DNA from: UBA2336 sp965227265
GTDB lineage: Bacteria; Bacteroidota; Bacteroidia; Cytophagales; Cyclobacteriaceae
Assembly: GCA_965227265.1 (NCBI GenBank)
Contig: OZ245738.1
Span: 992,001 to 1,056,000 of the forward strand
Direction of reading: 5' to 3'
DNA length: 64,000 bases
The notes below the pieces were generated by a model. The model had not been told where the DNA came from. It saw nothing but the letters and a program-made list of their open reading frames with translations, and made no database searches. Positions 16,209-23,448 of the stretch are shown piece after piece. The translations under genes were made by a program, and so were the position numbers. Positions within the stretch are counted from its first letter, which is position 1. Every line of letters starts with the position of its first letter.

Positions 16209-16698
16209 AGATATCTTTGATCTTTTGCTTCTTGTCCTCAACCATCATTTTCTGAACGATAGAGGAGGTATAGTCCAGGGATAATTGATTCCGGGCATGT
16301 GATCTGAATTTTAATCCTACCTTCTCACCGCTCCAGTTGTAAGACTCGTCACGGACATTATAAACCGGTTTGCCTAACGCACTTTCCATCCCTTTCATCA
16401 GGCGCGTGTCTTTCTCTGTTTGAACATAAATCTGGTAGATAAGACCTTTATATGCTCTTGCTTCAATCGAATTGATCTTCACTTCACCAATGGAAGTATA
16501 GTCGGTATGTTCAATGGTATAAACTTGTGCCGGAAGGCCATTTTCTTTGATGTCTTTCTTGAATTTTGCACCCTTAACTGAATCAATCGGAGAGGCCAGC
16601 TTAATATCCTTAAAGCCATTTCTGCGATCAAGCTCGGTTTCCTGAGCTAAACAGTTGAAAGCAGTAAAAAGTAAGACAAGAAGAAATACCGGTTTCAT
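16195..16698 (-). CDS. Secreted hypothetical protein
   Basis: A 167-residue product with a clear signal peptide (VFLLVLLFTAFNCLAQ), cut before ETELDRRNGF. The LFTAFNCLAQ segment contains a cysteine but is better read as an AxA-type site (CLAQ) than a lipobox. The mature part is lysine-rich and mixed alpha/beta (GFKDIKLASPIDSV, LIYQIYVQT, LGKPVYNVRD), reminiscent of small periplasmic proteins of unknown function. It lies 5 nt downstream of the DUF2911 gene, so the two are probably co-transcribed. No family recognised. Confidence 0.65.
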   Translation of the reverse strand: MKPVFLLVLLFTAFNCLAQETELDRRNGFKDIKLASPIDSVKGAKFKKDIKENGLPAQVYTIEHTDYTSIGEVKINSIEARAYKGLIYQIYVQTEKDTRLMKGMESALGKPVYNVRDESYNWSGEKVGLKFRSHARNQLSLDYTSSIVQKMMVEDKKQKIKDISSDF

Positions 16699-16703
16699 AT
16701 TAA

Positions 16704-17246
16704 TTACTGACGGGGTTCAATACACTGGAAAGGAATGCTGACTTTGGTTTTATCCCATAGAAGCAAAAGATCGGCCACATTGTTGCGCTGATCAAATTTG
16801 ATTGTAAATGCTTCGGTTGCCTCGGTTGAATGTTGAACAGGAACTTCGAACCTGATCAGGTCATTTTTATAGTTGTAATTATAGGAACCCCAAAGTCCTA
16901 ACTCTTTATTGAGAATAACAACCCATTTTTCCTTATCCGGAATTGTGAACAGGGAGTAGGTACCCGCTGTAATCATCATTCCATTTACAAATACATCTTT
17001 GGTGAGCGTAATTTCGGTGGCTTCGTTAGCTCCAGTTCTCCAAACCTGCCCGAAAGGTACAAGCTCGCCAAAGATTTCGCGACCGCGTTTACGAGGCTGA
17101 CAATAGGTTACTTTAATGTAGGTATCTTTATAGCGAAGGGTAGCAAATGAAGCCGGACTAATGCGCTCCGGTACAGGTTCCTGCGCAAAAAGGGCGTGAC
17201 TGAAAAGAAAAATGCCTGCTGCGATCCAATGTTTTGCCCTGATCAT
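16704..17246 (-). CDS. DUF2911 secreted protein
   Basis: Matches DUF2911. After a signal peptide (IAAGIFLFSHALFAQ) come the family motifs RISPASFATLRY, KVTYCQPRKRGREIFG, LVPFGQVWRTGANEATEI, and AGTYSLFTIPDKEKWVVILNK followed by LGLWGSYNYNY. Proteins of this family are exported, about 180-280 residues, and of unknown function; the fold appears to be a small beta sandwich. First gene of a likely two-gene unit with the hypothetical after it; divergent from the dCMP deaminase. Confidence 0.85.
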   Translation of the reverse strand: MIRAKHWIAAGIFLFSHALFAQEPVPERISPASFATLRYKDTYIKVTYCQPRKRGREIFGELVPFGQVWRTGANEATEITLTKDVFVNGMMITAGTYSLFTIPDKEKWVVILNKELGLWGSYNYNYKNDLIRFEVPVQHSTEATEAFTIKFDQRNNVADLLLLWDKTKVSIPFQCIEPRQ

Positions 17247-17300
17247 TATTCAAATTAACTTGGCGAATATAAATCTTAAATTTCAAAACGTAAATCCTCC

Positions 17301-17783
17301 ATGCAGCGCCCCGCCTTTGATGATATTTTTATGGAACTAGCCGTTAACCTGGCTAAGCGCTCGCATTGTATTAAACGCCATGTGGGCGCTGTTCTTACCA
17401 AGGATACCCGGATTATTTCAATCGGCTATAACGGGCCGCCAGCAGAAACGCATAATTGTGATGAGGAGTGGCCGCAAACGGGTTGTCCGCGCGATTCGAA
17501 AGGCGGATGTTCGCTTGCGATCCATGCTGAGCAGAACGCAATTCTTTACGCGGTGAAGAACAAGACTTCTGTTGAAGACTCAACACTGTACATAACACTT
17601 TCTCCCTGTCTCGCGTGTTCGCGGATTATCTACAGTTCCGGCATAAAGCGAGTGATCTATCTGAAATCGTATGCTGAGTATAAAGGCATACCCAACGATG
17701 AAGGCGTGGACTTTTTAGTACGGTTCGGAGTAAAAGTAGAACGTTATCTCGGGCAACTGAGCAACGTTACGGAGATGATCTGA
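17301..17783 (+). CDS. Deoxycytidylate (dCMP) deaminase
   Basis: Zinc cytidine-deaminase fold: HAEQNAIL gives the histidine and proton-shuttling glutamate, and SPCLACSRII gives the two zinc cysteines. The earlier KRHVGAVLTKDTRIISIGYNG and a second cysteine-rich loop (NCDEEWPQTGCPRDSKGGC) are typical of ComEB/dCMP deaminases. It converts dCMP to dUMP, feeding thymidylate synthase (ThyA is encoded at 48964 in this window). Length 160 is typical. Its stop abuts the convergent gene's stop with no gap. Confidence 0.92.
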   Translation: MQRPAFDDIFMELAVNLAKRSHCIKRHVGAVLTKDTRIISIGYNGPPAETHNCDEEWPQTGCPRDSKGGCSLAIHAEQNAILYAVKNKTSVEDSTLYITLSPCLACSRIIYSSGIKRVIYLKSYAEYKGIPNDEGVDFLVRFGVKVERYLGQLSNVTEMI

Positions 17784-18131
17784 TTATTTGTTCTTCAGTG
17801 CCTTTTCAATGTCTTTGATGAGTTTCGTTGGAACGCTTTTAGGGTCCTTGCTCAACTCAAAGGTAAATACCTGTAATGCACGTTCAGCCATAACATACAA
17901 CCCGGAAGGATTGTTGTCATTCCGGTAACTCCCCAGGCACCAATCTATATCTGCCTGAAGTGCTTGTTCAACGTTTAAGCTTTGAAGCTTCTTAAGAATT
18001 TCTTCGTTTACTTTTTCAATCTGGTGGGCAGCCGGAGCTTTTGGCTTAGTAGCAGTAACTTTTTTAGCAGGCGCTGTTTTTTTCACAACAGCTTTCTTTT
18101 CAGTCGCAGCTTTAACAGGTTTCTTTGCCAT
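17784..18131 (-). CDS. Basic protein with Lys/Ala-rich histone-like N-terminal tail
   Basis: Residues 1-36 are almost only Lys, Ala, Pro, Val and Thr (for example MAKKPVKAATEKKAVVKK), like histone H1 tails. The remaining ~80 residues are ordinary and probably helical (EEILKKLQSLNVEQALQADI, then KDPKSVPTKLIKDIEKALKNK). DNA or RNA binding by the tail is inference. The family is not recognised. The next gene upstream on this strand is a 23-residue Lys/Ala peptide with similar composition, separated by a strong terminator. Confidence 0.65.
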   Translation of the reverse strand: MAKKPVKAATEKKAVVKKTAPAKKVTATKPKAPAAHQIEKVNEEILKKLQSLNVEQALQADIDWCLGSYRNDNNPSGLYVMAERALQVFTFELSKDPKSVPTKLIKDIEKALKNK

Positions 18132-18270
18132 ACACGTTTAGCCTAATGGTTAATTGAACGATTAAAATTACGATGTGATTGGCCTAACAATCAAGAGAAG
18201 GGTGCATTTAATTTCCGCAACCGAATGAAAAAGGGGAGGATTAACAGGGTTTGGGAATGATGTGTCGCAT

Positions 18271-18308
18271 AAAAAACGAAAGGGAAGTAAATCCGATTTA
18301 CTTCCCTT
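18271..18308 (-). terminator. Strong rho-independent terminator for the 23-residue basic peptide gene
   Basis: A perfect 13-bp stem (AAGGGAAGTAAAT at 18280-18292 pairing with 18296-18308) with a 3-nt loop. On the minus strand it is followed by CG and six Ts (18276-18271). It lies 37 nt after the stop of the small gene. Confidence 0.85.
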
Positions 18309-18345
18309 CGCAAAGTCTCTTAGGCATTATCTAACGTAAGCCTAA

Positions 18346-18417
18346 TTACTTCTTCTTTTTAGCAGCCTTCTTTTTGGTAGCTTTTTTCTTTGCTGCTTTC
18401 TTCGCTTTCTTTGCCAT
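18346..18417 (-). CDS. 23-residue Lys/Ala-only micro-histone-like peptide
   Basis: ATG at 18417 reads 23 codons to TAA. Apart from Met1 and one Thr, every residue is Lys or Ala: MAKKAKKAAKKKAT followed by KKKAA and four Lys. The gene has both AAA and AAG codons, so it is not a simple DNA repeat. It lies between murB and the 115-residue basic protein on the same strand and has its own strong terminator, which argues for a real transcript. A nucleoid or RNA-binding role, like the C-terminal tail of histone H1, is inferred from composition only. It is below the size limit of most gene callers. Confidence 0.6.
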   Translation of the reverse strand: MAKKAKKAAKKKATKKKAAKKKK

Positions 18418-18511
18418 AGCGTATGAAAATTTAAGTTAAACTGTTGAAAAGTTATAATAAAAAACTAATCTGCAAAAATTTTTGAAGATTTATTTTGATA
18501 GCATAACGTAT

Positions 18512-18566
18512 TAGCATCAATTTATGATGCACCAATATCATACGTGATCAAACATCAAATGATGTT
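18512..18566. repeat. Two small inverted repeats after murB
   Basis: GCATCA-ATTTA-TGATGC near 18513-18529 and AAACATCA-AA-TGATGTTT around 18550-18567, the second covering the murB stop codon. Without a T tract they are poor terminators; they could be 3'-end processing hairpins or part of the region upstream of the 23-residue peptide gene. Confidence 0.4.
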
Positions 18567-19580
18567 TACTTCAGGCTGAAGATCAATAGCAAATTTTTTC
18601 TTTACCGATGCAAGAATGTCTTGCGCAAGTTTCCAGATTTTTTCTCCTGTTCCATTACCATAGTTCACCAACACAAGTGCCTGGTGTGGATGAACTCCGA
18701 TGTTATCAAACGTTTTTCCTTTCCAGCCACATTGCTCAATCAACCAACCAGCAGGCACTTTAACGTGTTGATCGTCAGTAAAATAGCCCGGAATTTCTGG
18801 GTATGATTTTTTAAGTAATTCGTACTGTGAGTTTTCTATCGTGGGATTTTTAAAGAAGCTTCCGGCATTGCCAATAACTTTTGGATCCGGTAATTTTTGT
18901 TGACGAATACTAATCACTGCATCGCTAACTGATTTGATAGAAGCAGTTATACTATGCTGATCAAGTGTCTGCTGAATGGCACCATACGATGTGTTCAGCA
19001 CGTGATTTTTTTTAGTGAGTGTTAAAGTAACGCTTGAGATAAAATATTTTCCTTTGAGCATATGCTTGAACACACTTTCGCGATAGCCAAACTCGCATTC
19101 CCGATTATTAAAGATGCGCACATCGCCTGAGTTAACATCAATCGCTTCAACAGTTTTGATGAGATCTTTCACTTCAACACCGTACGCGCCAATGTTCTGC
19201 ATAGGCGCAGCACCCATTGTCCCGGGGATCAACGATAAGTTTTCAACTCCGCCATAATTATTCGTTACGCAAAACATCACAAATGAATGCCACGGTTCTC
19301 CGGCACCAACTTTGAGAACAATGTTGGAGTCGTCTTCCCAGATAGTCTCAATTCCTTTTAGGTCAATTTTGATCACAAGCCCTTCAAAATCACCGGTGAG
19401 CAGAACATTGCTTCCACCGCCAAGAATGAGATGCTTTTCATGCTTATAGACAAGTGTATCCATAAGCGCAATCAACTCTGCCAACGAACTTATGGAAGCA
19501 AAGTATCGAGCCTTGGCTGCTATCTTAAATGTATTGTATGGAAGTAAATCAACGTGTTCCTGAATTCTGATCATGTGCAT
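18555..19580 (-). CDS. murB: UDP-N-acetylenolpyruvoylglucosamine reductase
   Basis: FAD/NADPH enzyme that completes UDP-MurNAc in peptidoglycan synthesis. The FAD-binding ILGGGSNVLL, NLSLIPGTMGAAPMQNIGAYGVEV, ECEFGYRESVFK and GNAGSFFKNP (with the catalytic serine) are all present, as is the C-terminal GVHPHQALVLVNYGNGTG. The extended type I layout and 341-residue length fit. The start could be the first or third codon (MHMIRIQEH). It follows the secreted-protein operon on the same strand by 51 nt and may be partly co-transcribed. Confidence 0.96.
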   Translation of the reverse strand: MHMIRIQEHVDLLPYNTFKIAAKARYFASISSLAELIALMDTLVYKHEKHLILGGGSNVLLTGDFEGLVIKIDLKGIETIWEDDSNIVLKVGAGEPWHSFVMFCVTNNYGGVENLSLIPGTMGAAPMQNIGAYGVEVKDLIKTVEAIDVNSGDVRIFNNRECEFGYRESVFKHMLKGKYFISSVTLTLTKKNHVLNTSYGAIQQTLDQHSITASIKSVSDAVISIRQQKLPDPKVIGNAGSFFKNPTIENSQYELLKKSYPEIPGYFTDDQHVKVPAGWLIEQCGWKGKTFDNIGVHPHQALVLVNYGNGTGEKIWKLAQDILASVKKKFAIDLQPEVNII

Positions 19581-19631
19581 GTGTGAAGCAGGAACAAAAA
19601 TGAGAAATATTTACGAAGACTGATCAGTTTA

Positions 19632-20858
19632 TCAATCCTTAATCTCATTCTTTGGAACTTTGATCAGGCAAAATCTTGGAAGCCGACCGGCAATGAATGT
19701 TGTGCCGCTAATTACCAAGTCACCTTCTGCAGTCTGAACAATGGCTGCGATCTCAAAAGGGTTTGAATAACCCAGGTATTTGCTTGACAGGAATTCTCCG
19801 GTCGTTTCATCATAAACGTAAAGTCCAATCTGACCGGACTTTGTGTTGCTTCCGTAGATGATTACATTTTTGCCATTCAAGACTCCTCGAATAGCTTTTA
19901 CGCGGGCGTTGCTTTCCAGTTCAGGAAAGGAGAATGCAGTCGATTGAATATCGGTTACAGATTTAGTTTCAGAAGTGGATAGGGTTGCGTTTGGCTTCAG
20001 AAAATTAAATCCAAAATTGTAGGTTGAGACTGCGAATAATTCATCAGATATAGGAAGGATATTACTAAAGCCTGCATTTTCCTGTTGACCGTTTACAATA
20101 CCGTCAACATCTTCGTTACCGCTTAAGCTTGTAAAAACGAGTGAGAACGTATAATTAATAAAACCGTTAAAGAAATATGTACCCTTAGAAGTTTGCCCTA
20201 CAGCAAAAGGAAACTGCGTTCCTTCACGGTTTGCATGGCGGATCACCAGGTTATCAATAGGGCTTTCAGCACCTGTGTAAAACCTGACTGGCTCACTATA
20301 AATTTCTTCAACCGGGTTTATTATCGAAACAACGGATTCTTGTGTTTCATTATCATACGTCAATAATAAAAGACTTTTCCTGTCTTCCGTCAAACCTGAG
20401 GCTAAAGGAATTTTAACTCCGGTTGGAATTGGTGAAACAAGGGCTAACTCAGCCAACTGATCGACATTTGCAAGTTGGGTCTCTGTACCTGCATTCATAC
20501 AGAAGAAATAAAAGCTGTCACCAATCCGATTAAGTTTTCCAGCGGGATAGACGTAGTCATCTTCCAAGACTAACGCTTTAACAATGTTTCCTAGTGCATC
20601 TACTTTCAGAATGTAAATTCCGAGTGGAGAATTAACATTTTGGGATTCACCACCTTCTTTTACTACGCTTGTTTTTCCGCCCAGAATAAGATATCCGGCA
20701 TCATCCGTCTGCTGCATATCAATTGCATAGAAGCTTGAGTAGAACTCATTGTTATCGTAAATCTTGGTAAATGCTTTCTTATCAAGTTTCTCAGATGATT
20801 CTTCCAAGCATGCACTGAGAATAATAATCGGGATGAAAAGTATTATACGCTTTAGCAT
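19632..20858 (-). CDS. Hypothetical lipoprotein, probable beta-propeller
   Basis: Lipoprotein signal with lipobox LSAC (Cys17) followed by LEESSEK. The 408-residue body has repeated short strand pairs with GGKTSVV, AYLILG-like and EGDLVISGTTF segments resembling delta-60/propeller-type repeats, suggesting a beta-propeller. Acidic residues right after the cysteine are compatible with surface exposure. Last gene of a tight four-gene unit with DUF1800, DUF1501 and an outer-membrane barrel (2-5 nt gaps), so it may be an accessory of that secreted complex. No family recognised. Confidence 0.65.
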   Translation of the reverse strand: MLKRIILFIPIIILSACLEESSEKLDKKAFTKIYDNNEFYSSFYAIDMQQTDDAGYLILGGKTSVVKEGGESQNVNSPLGIYILKVDALGNIVKALVLEDDYVYPAGKLNRIGDSFYFFCMNAGTETQLANVDQLAELALVSPIPTGVKIPLASGLTEDRKSLLLLTYDNETQESVVSIINPVEEIYSEPVRFYTGAESPIDNLVIRHANREGTQFPFAVGQTSKGTYFFNGFINYTFSLVFTSLSGNEDVDGIVNGQQENAGFSNILPISDELFAVSTYNFGFNFLKPNATLSTSETKSVTDIQSTAFSFPELESNARVKAIRGVLNGKNVIIYGSNTKSGQIGLYVYDETTGEFLSSKYLGYSNPFEIAAIVQTAEGDLVISGTTFIAGRLPRFCLIKVPKNEIKD

Positions 20859-20860
20859 AC

Positions 20861-21721
20861 TTATTTTTTGTCGATTGATTGAAAACCACTTGATAAAAAC
20901 CGCAATGGGAAAAGTGCTCCGAGTGAAACCCCGATGTTGTTGATTTTAATATCGTCCATCACATCGCCTGTACCGGAAAGGCGAGGATCGCCATACCGGT
21001 TTTCCGCTGAGTTCACAAGACTCATGCCTTTACGATACATAACATCCAGGTTTAACCGGATATTTCCGATATGGTAATTAACCCCTGCTCCGAAGACCAA
21101 GCCCCAATGTTTCTTCGCAAAGAGATCAGATGCACCTACGATGATATCAGGTTCTGTGAATTCGTTTTCGCTGCCGGAAGCATAGTCAGTTCCTGAAGTT
21201 TGCACGGATTTATTAGCGTTGATTAGAAAAGCATAATATGCACCGACCTGTACATACGGCCGAAGTTTGGATTGTGTAATGTCGTATTTAAGCAATAATG
21301 GAAATTCGGCCCAATCGACTTTTTGTTCCTGCTTGTGATCCAGAATCAGTTGCGGATCGACATCATCGTACCATTCGTAATGATTTGAATACGTAAACTT
21401 GGAGTTGCGATACGTTGGCTGAAGGCTGATGGAAAATTGTCGAAATGTAAAGGTTACTTCTACCGTGGCATGTGCTCCAATTCCTTTCCAGTCATCATAC
21501 ACTTTGTCCTCAGCCGGAGTGTAAACCGAATAAGATTTATCCACAACGGCTTGTGAGAAATTAACTCCGGCTTTAAAGCCGAGCCACCATTGTTTATCCA
21601 GAAAGCCACCGTTGGCACTGTTGCGCGCATTAAAAGAAGTTTTTCGCTTTCGGTTATTCTGAGCCGATGCAGCAAGCGAACAAACCAGTAAGCACAACAT
21701 CAGGGGGTAGAGTTTGCGCAT
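20861..21721 (-). CDS. Outer-membrane beta-barrel protein (PorT-like family)
   Basis: Signal peptide (LMLCLLVCSLAASAQ) then a basic stretch (NNRKRKTSFNARN) and an eight-strand-type barrel: WWLGFKAGVNFSQA, HATVEVTFTFRQFSISLQP, PLLLKYDI, LRPYVQVGAYYAFLI, WGLVFGAGVNYHIGNIRLNLDVMYRKGM. This is the PorT/outer-membrane beta-barrel (PF13568-like) pattern. The body lacks the usual terminal aromatic: after GALFPLRFLSSG it ends FQSIDKK. Position within the DUF1800/DUF1501 operon suggests it anchors or accompanies those secreted proteins; function unknown. Confidence 0.8.
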   Translation of the reverse strand: MRKLYPLMLCLLVCSLAASAQNNRKRKTSFNARNSANGGFLDKQWWLGFKAGVNFSQAVVDKSYSVYTPAEDKVYDDWKGIGAHATVEVTFTFRQFSISLQPTYRNSKFTYSNHYEWYDDVDPQLILDHKQEQKVDWAEFPLLLKYDITQSKLRPYVQVGAYYAFLINANKSVQTSGTDYASGSENEFTEPDIIVGASDLFAKKHWGLVFGAGVNYHIGNIRLNLDVMYRKGMSLVNSAENRYGDPRLSGTGDVMDDIKINNIGVSLGALFPLRFLSSGFQSIDKK

Positions 21722-21726
21722 AGGGA

Positions 21727-23445
21727 TTATTTTGTAACCATCATTTTTTTAATGTCCTTAAAATCTCCGGCTTTCATCTTATAAAGATACATACCTGGCT
21801 GCAGTCCGGATAATTGTACAGGTACTGTATGATAACCCGGTTCAAATATCGTATTAACAATGTTTCGGATTTTACTGCCGCGACTGTCCATCAAATCCAT
21901 AATCACTTGTAGTGTGTCGTTGATTCTGAAGCCAATCGTGGTTGCATCTTTAGCGGGATTAGGATAGTTCTGTTCCAGTTTGTAGCGTTTCTCAACAAAT
22001 TCATTGTCGGTACCCGTGATTAGTTGTGTAGCCAACGGATCCAGATTTCCGTTTAAATAGTCTCCGAAAAAGATCTCATTCACATCAGCTTCGGTAACAC
22101 CCATCCAGTTATGGAGCAGGTTAGCATATACTTCGCGATAGTCAAACTGTTTCTCAACGTTATTTACTGAAGTGTCCGTAAGATCAGGCGCTCTTCCGGA
22201 AACACCAGCCTTTACACCTTTACCAAAAATCATGATCGGACCACCGGTTCCGTGATCGGTTCCGTAACTGGCATTCGAATTTATCCTGCGCCCAAATTCA
22301 GAAGTCGTAACGGTGAGCACTCTGTCTTCCAAGCCGCGTGACTTAAGATCGTCCTGGAAAGCTTTCATGGTTGCTGAAATATGATAGAGCAACGCAGCGT
22401 GAGCGCCCATGGTTGGATCGTAGTTAGTAGTTTGCTCGGCATGGGTATCGAACCCGCCAATTCTAACCATGAACACTTTTGTTTTACAATCGCCTGCTAA
22501 CAGTCTTGCTACTAATTCAAATTGATCGGATAGTGGATTGTTTTTACTTCCACCGGGTGCATTGAAAGGATATGTTTTTGGATAGGTTACGGAAGATTCA
22601 CCACCTCTTTCCCAAACTTCAAATAATCGTTGCGCGTAATCATCTGTTTTTTGCTCAAGATCTAGAATCCAATTCATCTCTTTATAATATGGTGAGTCCA
22701 CAAGTACGTCAGGTGGAAAGCCGCGCGGATCAGGTTGTCCTTCCTGGAAGCCGGGAAGTTCATTCACAAGATCTGAGAATGCTTCCAGATTACTTGGCAA
22801 CGAAATGGAGGTAGGAATATTCCCGGTTTGGTGGAAGATAAGCGAAGTATCATTCCCCATTTCAATGCCCAAGGGATCGAGCATTTTCTCCATACCGAAT
22901 TCATTGCCTTCTTCAAGCGGAAAGTTTGCGGGGTATTTAGCTGGACTATAAACTTTATTCAGATAGCGGCCGACCCATCCCGAATCAAAATAATCATCAG
23001 CACCGCCACCCATAAATTGGATATCGCGCCCGCGGAAATGTGAACCGTTGTTTTTATCGTATGAAACTCCCTGAATAAATGCAGCCCGGCCGGTATCGTA
23101 TAAACCTTTAATTGCCTGCATGTCGGGATGAAGGCCAACTTGTTGTTCAGAGGCAAGGGTTGTATCCAACGGAATGTACTTACGCAAGCTATTTTTAGCG
23201 GGAATAGCAATGTTTGCCCTGCGGCTGTAGTAAAGATCATATTGCTCTACCGGGATTAAGGTGTTCATTCCATCATTTCCTCCGTGAAGCTGAAGAATGA
23301 TGAGAACCTTATCATTGTTCAAATCGGCTGTGCGGATTAGTTTAGTCAGAAAGTTTTCGCCCATCACTTTCATGGGAATACCTGCCAGTGTGAAAGGAAC
23401 GCTGGCGGCTAGCGGTAATGTCTTTAAAAAGCTTCTTCTCTTCAT
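21727..23445 (-). CDS. DUF1501 family protein with Tat signal and type A T9SS sorting domain
   Basis: Starts with a twin-arginine signal, MKRRSFLKTLPLAASVPF. The DUF1501 (sulfatase-like) body shows LQLHGGNDGMNTLIP, VGLHPDMQAIK, FIQGVSYDKNNGSHFRG, MVRIGGFDTHAEQ, TTSEFGRRINSN and DHGTGGPIMIFGKGVK in family order. The last ~85 residues are a T9SS type A sorting domain: LEQNYPNPAKDATTIGF, then QPGMYLYKM and the KKMMVTK end. It should fold in the cytoplasm, cross by Tat, and be sent out by T9SS. DUF1501 and DUF1800 genes are nearly always paired; the biochemical role is unknown. Confidence 0.88.
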   Translation of the reverse strand: MKRRSFLKTLPLAASVPFTLAGIPMKVMGENFLTKLIRTADLNNDKVLIILQLHGGNDGMNTLIPVEQYDLYYSRRANIAIPAKNSLRKYIPLDTTLASEQQVGLHPDMQAIKGLYDTGRAAFIQGVSYDKNNGSHFRGRDIQFMGGGADDYFDSGWVGRYLNKVYSPAKYPANFPLEEGNEFGMEKMLDPLGIEMGNDTSLIFHQTGNIPTSISLPSNLEAFSDLVNELPGFQEGQPDPRGFPPDVLVDSPYYKEMNWILDLEQKTDDYAQRLFEVWERGGESSVTYPKTYPFNAPGGSKNNPLSDQFELVARLLAGDCKTKVFMVRIGGFDTHAEQTTNYDPTMGAHAALLYHISATMKAFQDDLKSRGLEDRVLTVTTSEFGRRINSNASYGTDHGTGGPIMIFGKGVKAGVSGRAPDLTDTSVNNVEKQFDYREVYANLLHNWMGVTEADVNEIFFGDYLNGNLDPLATQLITGTDNEFVEKRYKLEQNYPNPAKDATTIGFRINDTLQVIMDLMDSRGSKIRNIVNTIFEPGYHTVPVQLSGLQPGMYLYKMKAGDFKDIKKMMVTK

Positions 23446-23448
23446 AGG

